The notes beneath the pieces are model-generated. The model had not been told where the DNA came from and made no database searches. It saw nothing but the letters and a program-made list of their open reading frames with translations. A program made the translations under genes and the position numbers. From Candidatus Bathyarchaeota archaeon (lineage in GTDB: Archaea > Thermoproteota > Bathyarchaeia > Bathyarchaeales > DTEX01): a stretch of DNA of 43,055 nucleotides. The stretch is taken from the NCBI GenBank assembly GCA_018397065.1, contig JAGTRI010000011.1, positions 1 to 43,055 of the forward strand, written 5' to 3'. This document shows positions 1-8,304 of the stretch, piece after piece (position 1 is the stretch's first letter; the number at the start of each line of letters is the position of its first letter).

Positions 1-1750
1 GGCCTTCCAAGAAGTGAACGATTACTCCGCCAACCTTTTGAACGTCCACAACTTTCGATTGCTTTCTATCAAATTTTAGAAAACCATAATCAGGTGGCTG
101 CCCGCCTCCCTCTGGATAGAAAGCTGTTTGGTCGAGAACCACGCGATTACCCACAGACCGCAGCACTTTAGCTTTGAATTCCTTTATGTAGACATTTTCA
201 TAATAGAGTCGCCGAGTTTCAGGTAGGTCTAAAAATGCGCCTTCAATGTCCCTAAGTCCCTCTTTAGAGGCAGCCTTTAAAACTTCGGGAGCTGTAATGT
301 GTCGTTCAGCTACATAGCTATAGAAGTTATCAGGCACTTTGACCTCTACTCCTTCGGCCTTTGCTGTTTCAACGACGACCTCAGGCGTAAGTCCATGTGA
401 ATCGTAAAGTTCAACAACGTATTCTAAGGGAATCTCAGATGCTCCAGTCTTTTTTTGTTCTTGAATTATCCTTTTCACTAAGCCTCGTCCTCGTTCAAGA
501 GTCTGTTCATACTTCTCTTTTTCTATTGAGAGCATCTCGAGAATTTCGTCCCGCATCTCCTTTAGACGCGGAAAATCCTTACCCCAATAATCTATTTGCA
601 GATCAATTATGTCAGTCATCTTGTCCTCAATCAAAAGGTCCTTCAAAAGCCTGTAAGTCCGCCTTATCAGCAGCCTCGTAAGATACCCTTCTTGAACGTT
701 CGAAGGAACAACACCTTCCGCTAGAAGGAAAGCTAAACATTTCGTGTGGTCAACCACGCTGTAAACGCTTGTAACAGGCTTCACAGTGCGATAAAGGTTG
801 CTGTAATCAACTCCTATTTTCTGTGCAACCTTCTGCCAGTTCTCTAAGAAGCTGGAGGTTTTAGAAATTGAGATTAGCCCAGAAATCCTTGATACTTCTG
901 CAAGGAGTCCTCTGTTCGGCGATTCTATTCCAGCTAAACGCATGATCTTGCTCAGCAACTCTCCATAAACAGCTTCGAACCCGCTTATGCACCCTTGAGA
1001 CAGCCAAGTGAACCTTTCAATGCCATAGCCCGTGTCCACAGTCCGTATGGGTAGTTCTACGAACTCGCTGTTCACAACTTTGTACTTCATGAAAACTAGG
1101 GTGTCAACCTCAAGCCCTCGCACTATGCTTTCAACATCCGGACCTGCGTTTCCACCTCCTACCCAAACGCCTTCCTTGTAGACGACTTCCTCGCTCTTTA
1201 TGCCTAAAGTTGAGGTTAAGAACTCGTGGTGGAAACGAACAGTCTCGTCTTTCCAGTATACCTCCTTATCAGGATAGTTAAACGCGTGATGCCCTCCCAT
1301 CTCAAAAATCGTTAAGTGCCGTCCAAAAGTTGGACCAACACTGTCAAGGTCAGGAAATCTTACGCAAACTTGGCTTATGACAAGTGGATTGGCCGGTGGA
1401 GGAATTAAGCCTTCAGTCACATAAGGCTGAAAATCAATGATGCTTGCGTTTGTAAAGTAAAGGTCGTCTCTCCAACGTGCAACAAGCGGATACGGCTTTA
1501 TTCGCGTATGCCCACGCCTTTCGAAAAAGGAAAGAAATGCTTCCCGCATCTCCTGTAAACTGTAGGGTTTTCGAGTTGGAGGATTACCAATGAAGGTGTA
1601 CTCAGCGCAGCCTTTGTTAGTTGCTTCACCGCAAAATTTTTGGTCGATGTTCAGTGTCCAGAAAAACTCTTCGCACCGAGGGCATCTTTTCCTAATATAG
1701 CCATACTCGTCAAAAAAAGGGAGATGATATTCCTCTTCAGCGAACTTCAT
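1..1750 (-). CDS. alaS: Alanyl-tRNA synthetase, archaeal type (3' part outside window)
   Basis: Charges tRNA-Ala with alanine in the cytoplasm. About 583 codons are visible; the gene runs off the left edge. The ATG at 1750 follows a GGTGAAGGAGA ribosome-binding site. Residues about 19-45 hold a Cys-rich cluster (CPRC, then further cysteines) typical of the archaeal N-terminal extension. The class II aminoacylation domain follows, with YFTNASIIDFQP and the conserved VWVGGGNAGPD and DTGYGIERFTW segments. Near the left edge the start of the editing domain is visible (FYPEGGGQ). The editing HxxxH motif and the C-terminal domain lie beyond the window. It is transcribed away from the P1 gene side and probably has its own promoter in 1751-1887. 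Identification is firm. Confidence 0.96.
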   Translation of the reverse strand, partial: MKFAEEEYHLPFFDEYGYIRKRCPRCEEFFWTLNIDQKFCGEATNKGCAEYTFIGNPPTRKPYSLQEMREAFLSFFERRGHTRIKPYPLVARWRDDLYFTNASIIDFQPYVTEGLIPPPANPLVISQVCVRFPDLDSVGPTFGRHLTIFEMGGHHAFNYPDKEVYWKDETVRFHHEFLTSTLGIKSEEVVYKEGVWVGGGNAGPDVESIVRGLEVDTLVFMKYKVVNSEFVELPIRTVDTGYGIERFTWLSQGCISGFEAVYGELLSKIMRLAGIESPNRGLLAEVSRISGLISISKTSSFLENWQKVAQKIGVDYSNLYRTVKPVTSVYSVVDHTKCLAFLLAEGVVPSNVQEGYLTRLLIRRTYRLLKDLLIEDKMTDIIDLQIDYWGKDFPRLKEMRDEILEMLSIEKEKYEQTLERGRGLVKRIIQEQKKTGASEIPLEYVVELYDSHGLTPEVVVETAKAEGVEVKVPDNFYSYVAERHITAPEVLKAASKEGLRDIEGAFLDLPETRRLYYENVYIKEFKAKVLRSVGNRVVLDQTAFYPEGGGQPPDYGFLKFDRKQSKVVDVQKVGGVIVHFLEG

Positions 1751-1887
1751 ATGTCTCCTTCACCTTCAAACAGCGCCTTGTCTTCTCAATTAAAGAAATA
1801 AGGAGCGTTAATATAGTTAAGCCTCGATAAGCCATAATTGACTAAATAATGACAAAAGCCTGTTTGGAACCAATAAAAAAAGAAGAC

Positions 1888-2205
1888 TTAACCAAACAGC
1901 GCTCCAAGGCCTTCTAATGCTTCCTCTTCCTTCTTCTCTTCTTTCTTTTCCTCAACCTTCGGTTTCTGTTCAGCAGTAGGAGCCGCCGGTCCAGATGTAG
2001 CTGCGGGAGCTGCTGCAGCCTGCATGAAGGTCGGTGCTGATTTTATAGCTTCGTCGATGTTTACTTCGGAAAGAGCTGCAACAAGCGCCTTTACTCTGGT
2101 TTGGTCTACTTGTATACCTGCTGATTGAAGAACCTTGGTCACGTTGTCTTCGTCGATTGGTTTACCAGCCTTGTGTAATAACATGGCTGCATAGACGTAT
2201 TCCAT
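1888..2205 (-). CDS. rpl12: 50S ribosomal protein P1 (L12e), stalk
   Basis: Forms the flexible ribosomal stalk dimers that recruit translation factors. About 105 residues: an N-terminal helical dimerisation domain ([15 protein letters not shown]), an Ala/Pro hinge, and a Lys/Glu-rich linker ending in the universal EGLGALFG factor-binding tail. The ATG at 2205 is chosen over a TTG at 2208 because a GGTGA ribosome-binding site sits seven bases before it. In many archaea this gene follows P0 in an L11-L1-P0-P1 operon. Here it is on the opposite strand, upstream of and divergent from secE, so it is transcribed apart from its partner P0. Confidence 0.96.
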   Translation of the reverse strand: MEYVYAAMLLHKAGKPIDEDNVTKVLQSAGIQVDQTRVKALVAALSEVNIDEAIKSAPTFMQAAAAPAATSGPAAPTAEQKPKVEEKKEEKKEEEALEGLGALFG

Positions 2206-2384
2206 CAATCATTCACCTTGTTTGATTGCTATTGACCTTCAATTGTTATTCAACCTTTCGAACATGGATAATCCAATACTTAAATTTGTCGGAAAAAGTA
2301 AGGTCGCTATTAAGGTATAATTTAAAGTGGTTTGGTTCACATCGCATAATTCACTTTACATGTAACGGTATTCCAGAAATATTC

Positions 2385-2392
2385 TTATATAG
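2385..2392 (+). promoter_or_regulatory. TATA box for the secE-spt5-ribosomal protein operon
   Basis: TTATATAG lies about 20-25 bases upstream of the first secE start candidates. In archaea transcription starts about 25 bases after the box, so the transcript would begin near 2410 and be almost leaderless. This makes the TTG at 2408 or the TTG at 2438 the likely secE start. Confidence 0.55.
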
Positions 2393-2407
2393 AGGTCATT
2401 TCTCCTT

Positions 2408-2617
2408 TTGTGTAGAAGATTTGCGAAGTGTGTCGCTTTGGGATTAGGCTCTTTCCTTAAGTCTTGCTCAAGACTGCTCAGGCTTGCGAAGAAACCCGAT
2501 AGAGCAGAGGTATGGTTGACGATAAAGGTTTGCACTGCAGGTATAACCCTTGTAGGTTTAGTTGGGTTCATCATCAACATTCTTAACTCATTTATTAAAG
2601 GCGCAATTTTAGGGTAG
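2408..2617 (+). CDS. secE: Preprotein translocase subunit SecE (Sec61-gamma)
   Basis: Single-span subunit that clamps the SecY channel in the membrane. The C-terminal part is diagnostic: an amphipathic helix (FLKSCSRLLRLAKKPDRAEVW) leads into one membrane span (about residues 44-63). The 69-residue reading starts at a TTG at 2408; a TTG at 2438 would give 59 residues, nearer the usual archaeal size, and no ATG is available. It is followed six bases later by spt5, the classic archaeal secE-spt5 pairing. The start is uncertain, the identity is not. Confidence 0.88.
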   Translation: MCRRFAKCVALGLGSFLKSCSRLLRLAKKPDRAEVWLTIKVCTAGITLVGLVGFIINILNSFIKGAILG

Positions 2618-2623
2618 GAATGG

Positions 2624-3112
2624 ATGAAAATGGCTTCGGAAGAACGGTCAACAATAATTTTTGCTGTGAGGACCACTGTGGGGCAGGAAAGAAACGTGGC
2701 AAACCTTATCACGGGAAGAGCTGAGGCTAACAAAATTCCTATAAAAGCTGTTCTTGTTCCTGAAACATTGAAAGGTTACATTTTCATCGAGGCAAACGGC
2801 CCGCACATCGTTGAAGAAGCAATTATGGGCATTAAACACATTAGATCGAGAGTGCCCGGAGTTGTGTCTTTGTCTGAGGTCGAAAAATACATTGTTGTGC
2901 GACCGATAATTGAGGAGCTAAACATAAACGATATTGTGGAAGTTACAGGGGGTCCGTTCAAGGGAATGAGAGCCAAGATTACTGGTATAGATAAAACAAA
3001 AGAGGAGATTACAATCGAACTTCTCGAAGCGACATTTACGTTACCCATTACAGTTCACGCTGATTACGTAAAGGTCACTGAAAAAGGACAACAAACAAAA
3101 GTGGAGGAATAA
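2624..3112 (+). CDS. spt5: Transcription elongation factor Spt5 (NusG homologue)
   Basis: Processivity factor that binds the RNA polymerase clamp with Spt4. The 162 residues contain an NGN domain (about 10-95: IIFAVRTTVGQERNVANLI, then GYIFIEA) and a C-terminal KOW domain (about 105-150: DIVEVTGGPFKGMRAKITGI). This is the normal archaeal two-domain layout and length. It sits between secE and L11, with only two bases before the L11 ATG, so it is co-transcribed with the ribosomal stalk proteins. A GGTAGG ribosome-binding site at the secE stop can serve the ATG at 2624 or, two codons later, the ATG at 2630. Confidence 0.95.
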   Translation: MKMASEERSTIIFAVRTTVGQERNVANLITGRAEANKIPIKAVLVPETLKGYIFIEANGPHIVEEAIMGIKHIRSRVPGVVSLSEVEKYIVVRPIIEELNINDIVEVTGGPFKGMRAKITGIDKTKEEITIELLEATFTLPITVHADYVKVTEKGQQTKVEE

Positions 3113-3114
3113 AG

Positions 3115-3600
3115 ATGCCTGAAAAGAAGGTAGTTGAAGCACTCGTCTCGGGCGGACAAGCAACAGCAGGACCGCCCCTTGGCCCAGCTTTAGGTCCGTT
3201 AGGTGTAAATGTTCTCATGATTGTAAACAAGATTAACGAGTTAACAAGTAGCTACGCTGGCATGAAGGTTCCAGTTAAGATAACTGTTGATCCGGAAACG
3301 AAAGAGTTTGATGTAACTGTTGGAATCCCGACCACCGGAGCACTAATAGTTAAGGAAACTGGAATTCAGAAGGGATCAGGAACTCCGCACACTGCGAAGG
3401 TTGGCAACCTCTCTATGGAGCAAGTAGTGAAGATTGCGAAAATTAAGCAGCCTACGCTTCTCGCAAAAACCTTGAAGGCTGCTGTCAAAGAGATTGTTGG
3501 GACATGCCGTTCTATGGGAGTTACGGTTGATCAGAAAGACGCTAAAGATGTCATGAAAGAGATTGATGAAGGAGTTTATGATAACATTCTGGAAAAATAG
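3115..3600 (+). CDS. rpl11: 50S ribosomal protein L11
   Basis: Binds the GTPase-associated region of 23S rRNA at the base of the stalk. The 161 residues carry the N-terminal Pro/Gly-rich motif (GPPLGPALGPLGVNV) and the C-terminal rRNA-binding domain, including GTCRSMGVTVD. The ATG follows a strong GGAGG site. It is tightly linked to spt5 upstream and to L1 downstream (63-base gap). Confidence 0.97.
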   Translation: MPEKKVVEALVSGGQATAGPPLGPALGPLGVNVLMIVNKINELTSSYAGMKVPVKITVDPETKEFDVTVGIPTTGALIVKETGIQKGSGTPHTAKVGNLSMEQVVKIAKIKQPTLLAKTLKAAVKEIVGTCRSMGVTVDQKDAKDVMKEIDEGVYDNILEK

Positions 3601-3663
3601 GGAGCGAAAGGTAACCTTTTTATTAGCGATTTGAAATTTTTTGTCGAAACTGAGGCTTAATGT

Positions 3664-4314
3664 ATGTCCATAGAACCAAAAACCCTCAAAGACGCGATCA
3701 AAGAAGTAAGAGAAAAGTCGGCTAAGAGAAATTTTAACCAAACTATAGAGCTGATTATCAACCTTAAGGACATTGACATGAAGCAGCCTGAGGGCAGAAT
3801 ACAGGAAAGAATTGAGCTTCCACATCCTTTGGGCAAAAAGGTTTCTGTCTGTGTTCTCGCTGATGGTGACATGGCTCTTAGGGCGAGAAGGGGAGGCGCA
3901 GATCTGGTTCTTGAAAGTTCCGAAATTCAAAGCTTGTCTACTGACAAAAAGCGTCAAAGACAGATAGCAAAAACGATGGATGTTTTCATCGCATCAGCTC
4001 CTCTTATGCCTCTTGTAGGAAGGGCTTTAGGTGGCATTTTGGGACCGAGAGGGAAGATGCCTGTCCCTGTTCCTCCAACAGCTAATATTGAGCAGGAAAT
4101 TGAAAGGCAGAAAAGGTTTGTGCTTGTGAGAGCCCGTAACCAGCCGATTTTGCAGTGTCGAATCGGAACGGAAAACATGTCCGACGATGAAATTGCTGAG
4201 AATGTGCAGACCATAGTTAGAAGGATTACGGCTAGGCTTAAAAAGGGCATAAAAAATGTGGATGCGATATATCTTAAAACAACAATGGGGCATCCAGTAA
4301 AAATTAGCATCTAG
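3664..4314 (+). CDS. rpl1: 50S ribosomal protein L1
   Basis: Forms the L1 stalk that handles the E-site tRNA. The 216 residues match the archaeal family length and show the core motif GRALGGILGPRGKMPVP near residues 122-138. The start has GAGG eight bases upstream. The 63-base spacer after L11 is the longest in this operon. L1 of some archaea represses translation by binding its own mRNA; no rRNA-like target could be recognised by eye in the spacer. Confidence 0.97.
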   Translation: MSIEPKTLKDAIKEVREKSAKRNFNQTIELIINLKDIDMKQPEGRIQERIELPHPLGKKVSVCVLADGDMALRARRGGADLVLESSEIQSLSTDKKRQRQIAKTMDVFIASAPLMPLVGRALGGILGPRGKMPVPVPPTANIEQEIERQKRFVLVRARNQPILQCRIGTENMSDDEIAENVQTIVRRITARLKKGIKNVDAIYLKTTMGHPVKISI

Positions 4315-4324
4315 GTGGTTAGAA

Positions 4325-5170
4325 TTGGAGCGGCGTTCAATACGTGAAAAGGCAGAGAGCGTTAAGGAGATACAAGAAATCATCCAAAGGTATCCGGCAA
4401 TCGGGATTGCCAGTCTACATAAGGTTCGGTCCTCTCAGCTTCAGGAATTAAGGAAGAAGCTTCAAGGCTCCGCTCATGTTCGCGTGTTAAAAAATTCGTT
4501 GGTTGAACGGGCAATTATGGATTTGTCGATTCCAAACGCAGAGAAACTTAAAGATTACCTAAAAGGTTCAAACGTTTATCTTTTTACAAGCCTCAATCCC
4601 TTCAAGCTTGAGCTAATAATTGAAAAAAGTAAGGTTAAGGCCTTCGCAAAGGTTGGAGACGTAGCTTCAGAAGACGCGGTTGTTCCTGCTGGAAACACGG
4701 GGCTTCCTCCTGGGCCGATCATAAGTCAGCTGAACTCGGTGGGCATACCGACGCGGATTGAGTCTGGAAGTGTGTGGGTGAACCGGGACACTGTTGTGGT
4801 TAGAAAGGGAGAAGTGATTTCTGAGAGTCTTGCTCCGATTTTGTCGAAGCTCGGCATAAAACCTGTGGAGATGGGATTAACCATTAAGGCAGTTTATGAC
4901 AACGGCGCCATCATATCCGAGGAACAGCTAAAGTTAGACATCGATGAGTACAAAAAGAGTATAGGCGAAGCGTACACTGAAGCGTTAAATCTGTCTTTGA
5001 ACGCTGCGGTTCCCATGACTGAAAACATAACGGTTCTCATACAAATCGCAGCTTCGGAAGCGCACAACCTAGCTATAAACGCGAGCGTAATCTCTCCAGA
5101 AACAATTGTGGATCTGATAAGAAGGGCTTATTGTGAAGCTAGTGCTTTATCATCTAAGATACCAAACTGA
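4325..5170 (+). CDS. rplP0: 50S ribosomal protein P0 (L10), lacking the acidic C-terminal tail
   Basis: Base of the ribosomal stalk, binding rRNA and carrying P1 dimers on its helical spine. The start is a TTG at 4325 with GGTGG six bases before it. The rRNA-binding domain (about 1-105), the archaeal/eukaryotic insertion (about 106-185: AGNTGLPPGPIISQL) and the spine helices are present. The protein stops at 281 residues (ending SSKIPN). Archaeal P0 proteins usually run to roughly 300-340 residues and end in an acidic linker plus the same GALFG-type tail as P1. No such tail follows in any frame before the convergent dtdA. Confidence 0.95.
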   Translation: MERRSIREKAESVKEIQEIIQRYPAIGIASLHKVRSSQLQELRKKLQGSAHVRVLKNSLVERAIMDLSIPNAEKLKDYLKGSNVYLFTSLNPFKLELIIEKSKVKAFAKVGDVASEDAVVPAGNTGLPPGPIISQLNSVGIPTRIESGSVWVNRDTVVVRKGEVISESLAPILSKLGIKPVEMGLTIKAVYDNGAIISEEQLKLDIDEYKKSIGEAYTEALNLSLNAAVPMTENITVLIQIAASEAHNLAINASVISPETIVDLIRRAYCEASALSSKIPN

Positions 5171-5194
5171 AAAGGCTAAGAAACACCGAAAAGC

Positions 5195-6010
5195 CTAGAT
5201 TTTTTCGACCTCTAAGCCGACCTCAGCCAACAAGCTAAGTAATCGGCTTTTATCTGCGCCTGTTATGCCTTTCCAGTCCAGAACCGCTTTTTTAACAGGT
5301 TCCAAAGTTTTTGTGATACATTCTGTTAAAATTTCTGTGTCTAATTTACTGACTGCGTATTTTGGTATGATGTGGCCGAATGCAGTTTCGGTTTCTAAGG
5401 CTTTCCGCGTGAACTTCATATTATAATGTGGCCCTCCAACCCCCAGAACAGCGTGGTCTACTGTGTTAGCAGCTGCGGCGGCTAACGCGCCTTCTGCAAC
5501 TGCTTCAGCTGCCACTTGGTCTTGCCATTGTTTTTCGGAGCTTCCAAGTTCCACAAACATCGTGGGCACATTTAATGATGGACCGTGGTGCGTGCATTCG
5601 TAGGAGACCTCGTATTCTAGGCCTTTCTCAACCTGGGCCTCCTTCATTGCTTTCAAGGCTTCTTTCATGGCGCTTGCTGGAGATATAGACACGGTTCTGG
5701 GCAGTCCACCTAGCTCTGCGTTGCCAAGGTTTCCAGGCGTGTGAACGGACAATGTTGGAGTTCCGCTGAGGCTCTTGTGACGTGAAAGAAAAACAAGCAA
5801 ACTTAGGGGCGAGGGTAAACTTAGTTCCTGCGTGTTCACAGAATCCTGGTCGATGTAGACGATCTTTACTGTGCGATTATCTAAAGCTTTTGAAAACACT
5901 GGGTTGCCGCTGAAAGTTTCTTCAGTTTTTTTGAAGCCGTGGCGTTTAACAAGTTTCTCAGCTATGTTCATTGCCGCAATGTCTTTTTTTGAGGCGACAA
6001 AAAGAATCAA
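5195..6010 (-). CDS. dtdA: D-aminoacyl-tRNA deacylase (DtdA/GEK1 type)
   Basis: Hydrolyses D-amino acids mischarged on tRNA, preventing their use in translation. The 271 residues carry the archaeal DtdA landmarks: HTPGNLGNAELGG near residue 90, the YECTHHGPSLNVPTMFVELG block near 135-155, and VLGVGGPHY near 190, which supply the histidines thought to bind zinc. Length agrees with the family. It is convergent with P0 (24-base gap) and probably starts its own transcript in 6011-6110. Confidence 0.93.
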   Translation of the reverse strand: MILFVASKKDIAAMNIAEKLVKRHGFKKTEETFSGNPVFSKALDNRTVKIVYIDQDSVNTQELSLPSPLSLLVFLSRHKSLSGTPTLSVHTPGNLGNAELGGLPRTVSISPASAMKEALKAMKEAQVEKGLEYEVSYECTHHGPSLNVPTMFVELGSSEKQWQDQVAAEAVAEGALAAAAANTVDHAVLGVGGPHYNMKFTRKALETETAFGHIIPKYAVSKLDTEILTECITKTLEPVKKAVLDWKGITGADKSRLLSLLAEVGLEVEKI

Positions 6011-6169
6011 AAAAACTGTCCTTCCCGATATTGCAATTAAAATTTGCAGATTCCGTGAATCACATTTTGACTCAGCTAAAAGTATTGTTATTTAATTGGT
6101 ATCTGAGCGTTCACGGATACATTAGAGGCTAATTGCGCATTGATAGACCTAAAAAAGAAAACGGGGCAT

Positions 6170-6394
6170 TTAGGCTTCTGCAAGGGTTTCTGTGCTTCGG
6201 ACGCCAGCAATCTCGTTGATTTTTCCAGTGATGTCTCTTAGCTGTTTGTAGTCTTCAACCTCGAGGAAGACAGCTATGTCAAAACGGCCATAAGTAAAAT
6301 AGGCTTTCCTAACCCCTTTTATCTTCTGAACCTCAGTCAGTATCGCATCAGCCTTTGTCGGAACAACCTTCAACAAGACACACGCATTAAGCAT
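6170..6394 (-). CDS. Stand-alone Lrp/AsnC ligand-binding (RAM) domain protein, copy 2
   Basis: The 74 residues form one beta-alpha-beta-beta-alpha-beta RAM domain (ACVLLKVVPTKADAILTEV, then GVRKAYFTYGRFDIAVFLEV), without the DNA-binding helix-turn-helix of full Lrp proteins. Such SARD proteins form ring oligomers that bind amino acids or modulate Lrp partners. The ATG follows AGGAGG. It lies 15 bases after the related gene 6410-6640 and is probably co-transcribed and duplicated from it. The ligand is unknown. Confidence 0.85.
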   Translation of the reverse strand: MLNACVLLKVVPTKADAILTEVQKIKGVRKAYFTYGRFDIAVFLEVEDYKQLRDITGKINEIAGVRSTETLAEA

Positions 6395-6409
6395 TCCGCC
6401 ATCCTCCTT

Positions 6410-6640
6410 TCACTGCGTAACCTCAACTAGGGTTTCTGTAAAAACCACTCCAGCCAGCCTTCCAAGCCTCAGAATCGTCGGCCCAAGATCCTTAGGGTCC
6501 TTCACCTCAACGTCAGCCACGACATCGAATCTGCCAAGCACTGGGAAAACACGCTGAACGCCCTTCACTTGACGCAACGCCTTAACCGCCTCGTCAAACT
6601 TGCCCGAAGCTGTTCGAACCAAAACACAAGCCGAAACCAA
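6410..6640 (-). CDS. Stand-alone Lrp/AsnC ligand-binding (RAM) domain protein, copy 1
   Basis: First of a tandem pair of RAM-only proteins. The TTG at 6640 is preferred because GAGGTG ends six bases upstream; longer readings (TTG at 6643 or GTG at 6649) overlap that site. The domain shows KALRQVKGVQRVFPVLGRF followed by DVVADVEVKD, parallel to the GRFDIAVFLEVED segment of the neighbour. There is no helix-turn-helix. The pair may form homo- or hetero-oligomers that sense a small molecule. Confidence 0.83.
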   Translation of the reverse strand: MVSACVLVRTASGKFDEAVKALRQVKGVQRVFPVLGRFDVVADVEVKDPKDLGPTILRLGRLAGVVFTETLVEVTQ

Positions 6641-6760
6641 CAAACACACCTCAACACAAATAATACACGCTTAAAAAGATATAACAATTACCTTCAACAA
6701 AGAAAAAATAACTGATTTGCACATCTATGCATTGAGCAATTTACATTCGAAAAGCCTCTG

Positions 6761-7342
6761 CTACTTATCTGGTCTAGGTATGTGCGAGTTTATTTTATGA
6801 TGGTTGTAAATATCGAAAATCTCTTCGCAAAACTTTATCATTTTTTTATCGTTATTTCTTATGGCTATTTCGTACATTTTAATGAAATATCTTTTTCCTG
6901 CTTCTGTTTGAGAATAGTTCTTTTTAATTAGATTATGTTGCATGCATAGAGTCTGGCCATTTTCGATGGTGTTGGTTCCTCCTTTGTCCTTAGGTATTAT
7001 GTGGTCGGCACATATTTCAACGCCATCTTTTTTGCCTAATCCGCAAACAACGCACCTATAATTGTCTCTTTTGAATATTGCCTCTTTGATTTCTTCTGGA
7101 AAATCAAACAGTTCTTGTTCATGAACATGCGTAGGATCATATCTGTAGATGCCCTTTTTTACCTTAATCAGTTTTCCTTCCTGGTAGAGTTTTCTAATAG
7201 CTCTCCAAGTGTCTCTAGGTTTCTTCCCCGTTAATCTCAAATATTGTTCTTCAACCCAGTCTACAACCGGGCCGTGAGGTAGGTCCTGTTTTGGATGCGC
7301 CATAAAATATTCCATAACTAAATCGCTTATCGACTTTGCCAA
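6761..7342 (-). CDS. HNH endonuclease with N-terminal winged helix, probable type II restriction enzyme
   Basis: The C-terminal half is an HNH nuclease: CVVCG and a later Cys form a zinc site, and DHIIPKDKGG, then N and CMQHN, supply the HNH residues. The N-terminal 70 residues look like a winged helix (TWRAIRKLYQEGKLIKVKKGIYRYD) that could read DNA. The TTG at 7342 is preferred because GAGGTG (7356-7351) precedes it; a TTG at 7357 overlaps that site. It directly follows the DNA methyltransferase gene on the same strand, the usual arrangement for a restriction-modification pair. The recognition sequence cannot be read from the sequence. A role as a solitary defence nuclease is also possible. 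Confidence 0.82.
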   Translation of the reverse strand: MAKSISDLVMEYFMAHPKQDLPHGPVVDWVEEQYLRLTGKKPRDTWRAIRKLYQEGKLIKVKKGIYRYDPTHVHEQELFDFPEEIKEAIFKRDNYRCVVCGLGKKDGVEICADHIIPKDKGGTNTIENGQTLCMQHNLIKKNYSQTEAGKRYFIKMYEIAIRNNDKKMIKFCEEIFDIYNHHKINSHIPRPDK

Positions 7343-7353
7343 AGATAAGCACC

Positions 7354-8145
7354 TCAAACTATTAATTGTTGCTGAGTGATTCCCAGTTCTTTAAGCCTTT
7401 TCACCGTTAGTTCACAATATTTATCATCTATTTCTACTCCTATTCCTTTCCTGTTAGTTTGTAAACATGCAATCAGTGTCGTTCCACTACCAAGGAAAGG
7501 ATCAAGCACAGTATCTTCGACAAAACTAAACAATTTTATACATCTCCGAGGAAGCTCTACTGGAAATGGCGATGGATGACCAATTTTATTTTTACTTTCG
7601 CCACTAAAATTCCACACAGCATTAGTCCATTCTATAAATTCGTCTCTGGTTATGTCTGATTTTCTTGAACCACTAGTTTTCTTCCATCTTTTCTTATAAA
7701 GAACCAAAATGACCTCTACAGGGGCTATAACAAATGGAGCGGATGCACTTAACCACGATCCCCACGCAGTACGCCTTGAAATATTTTGTTCATTCCAAAT
7801 GATAGTAGCATGATATTTCCACCCAACTTTTTTGGCTATAGTTGTTATGTCAGCACAAACACTTTGTTGACCACCTTTATTTTTGTCCAAAGGAATGTTT
7901 AGGCAAAGTCTTCCATCATCCTTAGTTAAGTGGTAACATTTATCCAGCCACTTTTCTGTAAACTCTAAGTATTTATCATATGGGATTTTGTCATTATAGG
8001 TTTCATATTTTATGTCAACATTATAGGGTGGAGAGGTTACTGTAAGGTCAATGCTACCATTTTCAATTGAATCTATAGAAAGGAAATCTTCATTATAGAC
8101 GATGATATTATCAAATGTGAAATAAGGGGTCTTCATTCTTCCCAC
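7354..8145 (-). CDS. DNA methyltransferase (N4-cytosine/N6-adenine, beta class)
   Basis: Modifies DNA to protect it from the partner nuclease. The catalytic motif IV TSPPYN occurs near residue 37 and the SAM-binding motif I DPFLGSGTT near residue 217, an order typical of the beta class. TSPPY is common in N4-cytosine enzymes but not decisive. The 263 residues match small type II methyltransferases. The start is GTG at 8145 or ATG at 8136 (MKTPYF). The stop lies just before the ribosome-binding site of the HNH gene. The island is clearly more AT-rich than the flanking ribosomal genes, which fits horizontal acquisition. Confidence 0.9.
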   Translation of the reverse strand: MGRMKTPYFTFDNIIVYNEDFLSIDSIENGSIDLTVTSPPYNVDIKYETYNDKIPYDKYLEFTEKWLDKCYHLTKDDGRLCLNIPLDKNKGGQQSVCADITTIAKKVGWKYHATIIWNEQNISRRTAWGSWLSASAPFVIAPVEVILVLYKKRWKKTSGSRKSDITRDEFIEWTNAVWNFSGESKNKIGHPSPFPVELPRRCIKLFSFVEDTVLDPFLGSGTTLIACLQTNRKGIGVEIDDKYCELTVKRLKELGITQQQLIV

Positions 8146-8269
8146 ATATCTTTGCTATTCTTTACACTCTTAATTGCCCTGTAGTATATATCAATTATCT
8201 TAAACTTGAAAATATTGATAAAACATACCAAAAAGTGTTGCATTTTTGAAAAACTTTAAAGATTGAATG

Positions 8270-8278
8270 TTTATATGG
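8270..8278 (+). promoter_or_regulatory. TATA box upstream of the zinc-ribbon gene
   Basis: TTTATATGG lies about 27-35 bases before the ATG at 8305, placing the transcript start within a few bases of the start codon. An intact promoter next to a frameshifted reading frame argues that the gene was recently functional, or that the frameshift is apparent only. Confidence 0.5.
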
Positions 8279-8304
8279 AACTAAAAATGACGAGGTTACT
8301 AATC

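Noticed and set aside
397-681. 94-codon plus-strand frame inside the alaS region
   Set aside because: It lies opposite the clear AlaRS coding frame and its product resembles no protein family.
2356-2733. 125-codon minus-strand frame across secE and the start of spt5
   Set aside because: It is antisense to two recognised genes; only the plus-strand frames show family motifs.
3601-3663. L1 autoregulatory mRNA site before rpl1
   Set aside because: The spacer is longer than others in the operon, but no stem resembling the 23S L1-binding helix could be drawn convincingly.
3376-3957. 193-codon minus-strand frame across L11 and L1
   Set aside because: Shadow of two highly conserved ribosomal genes.
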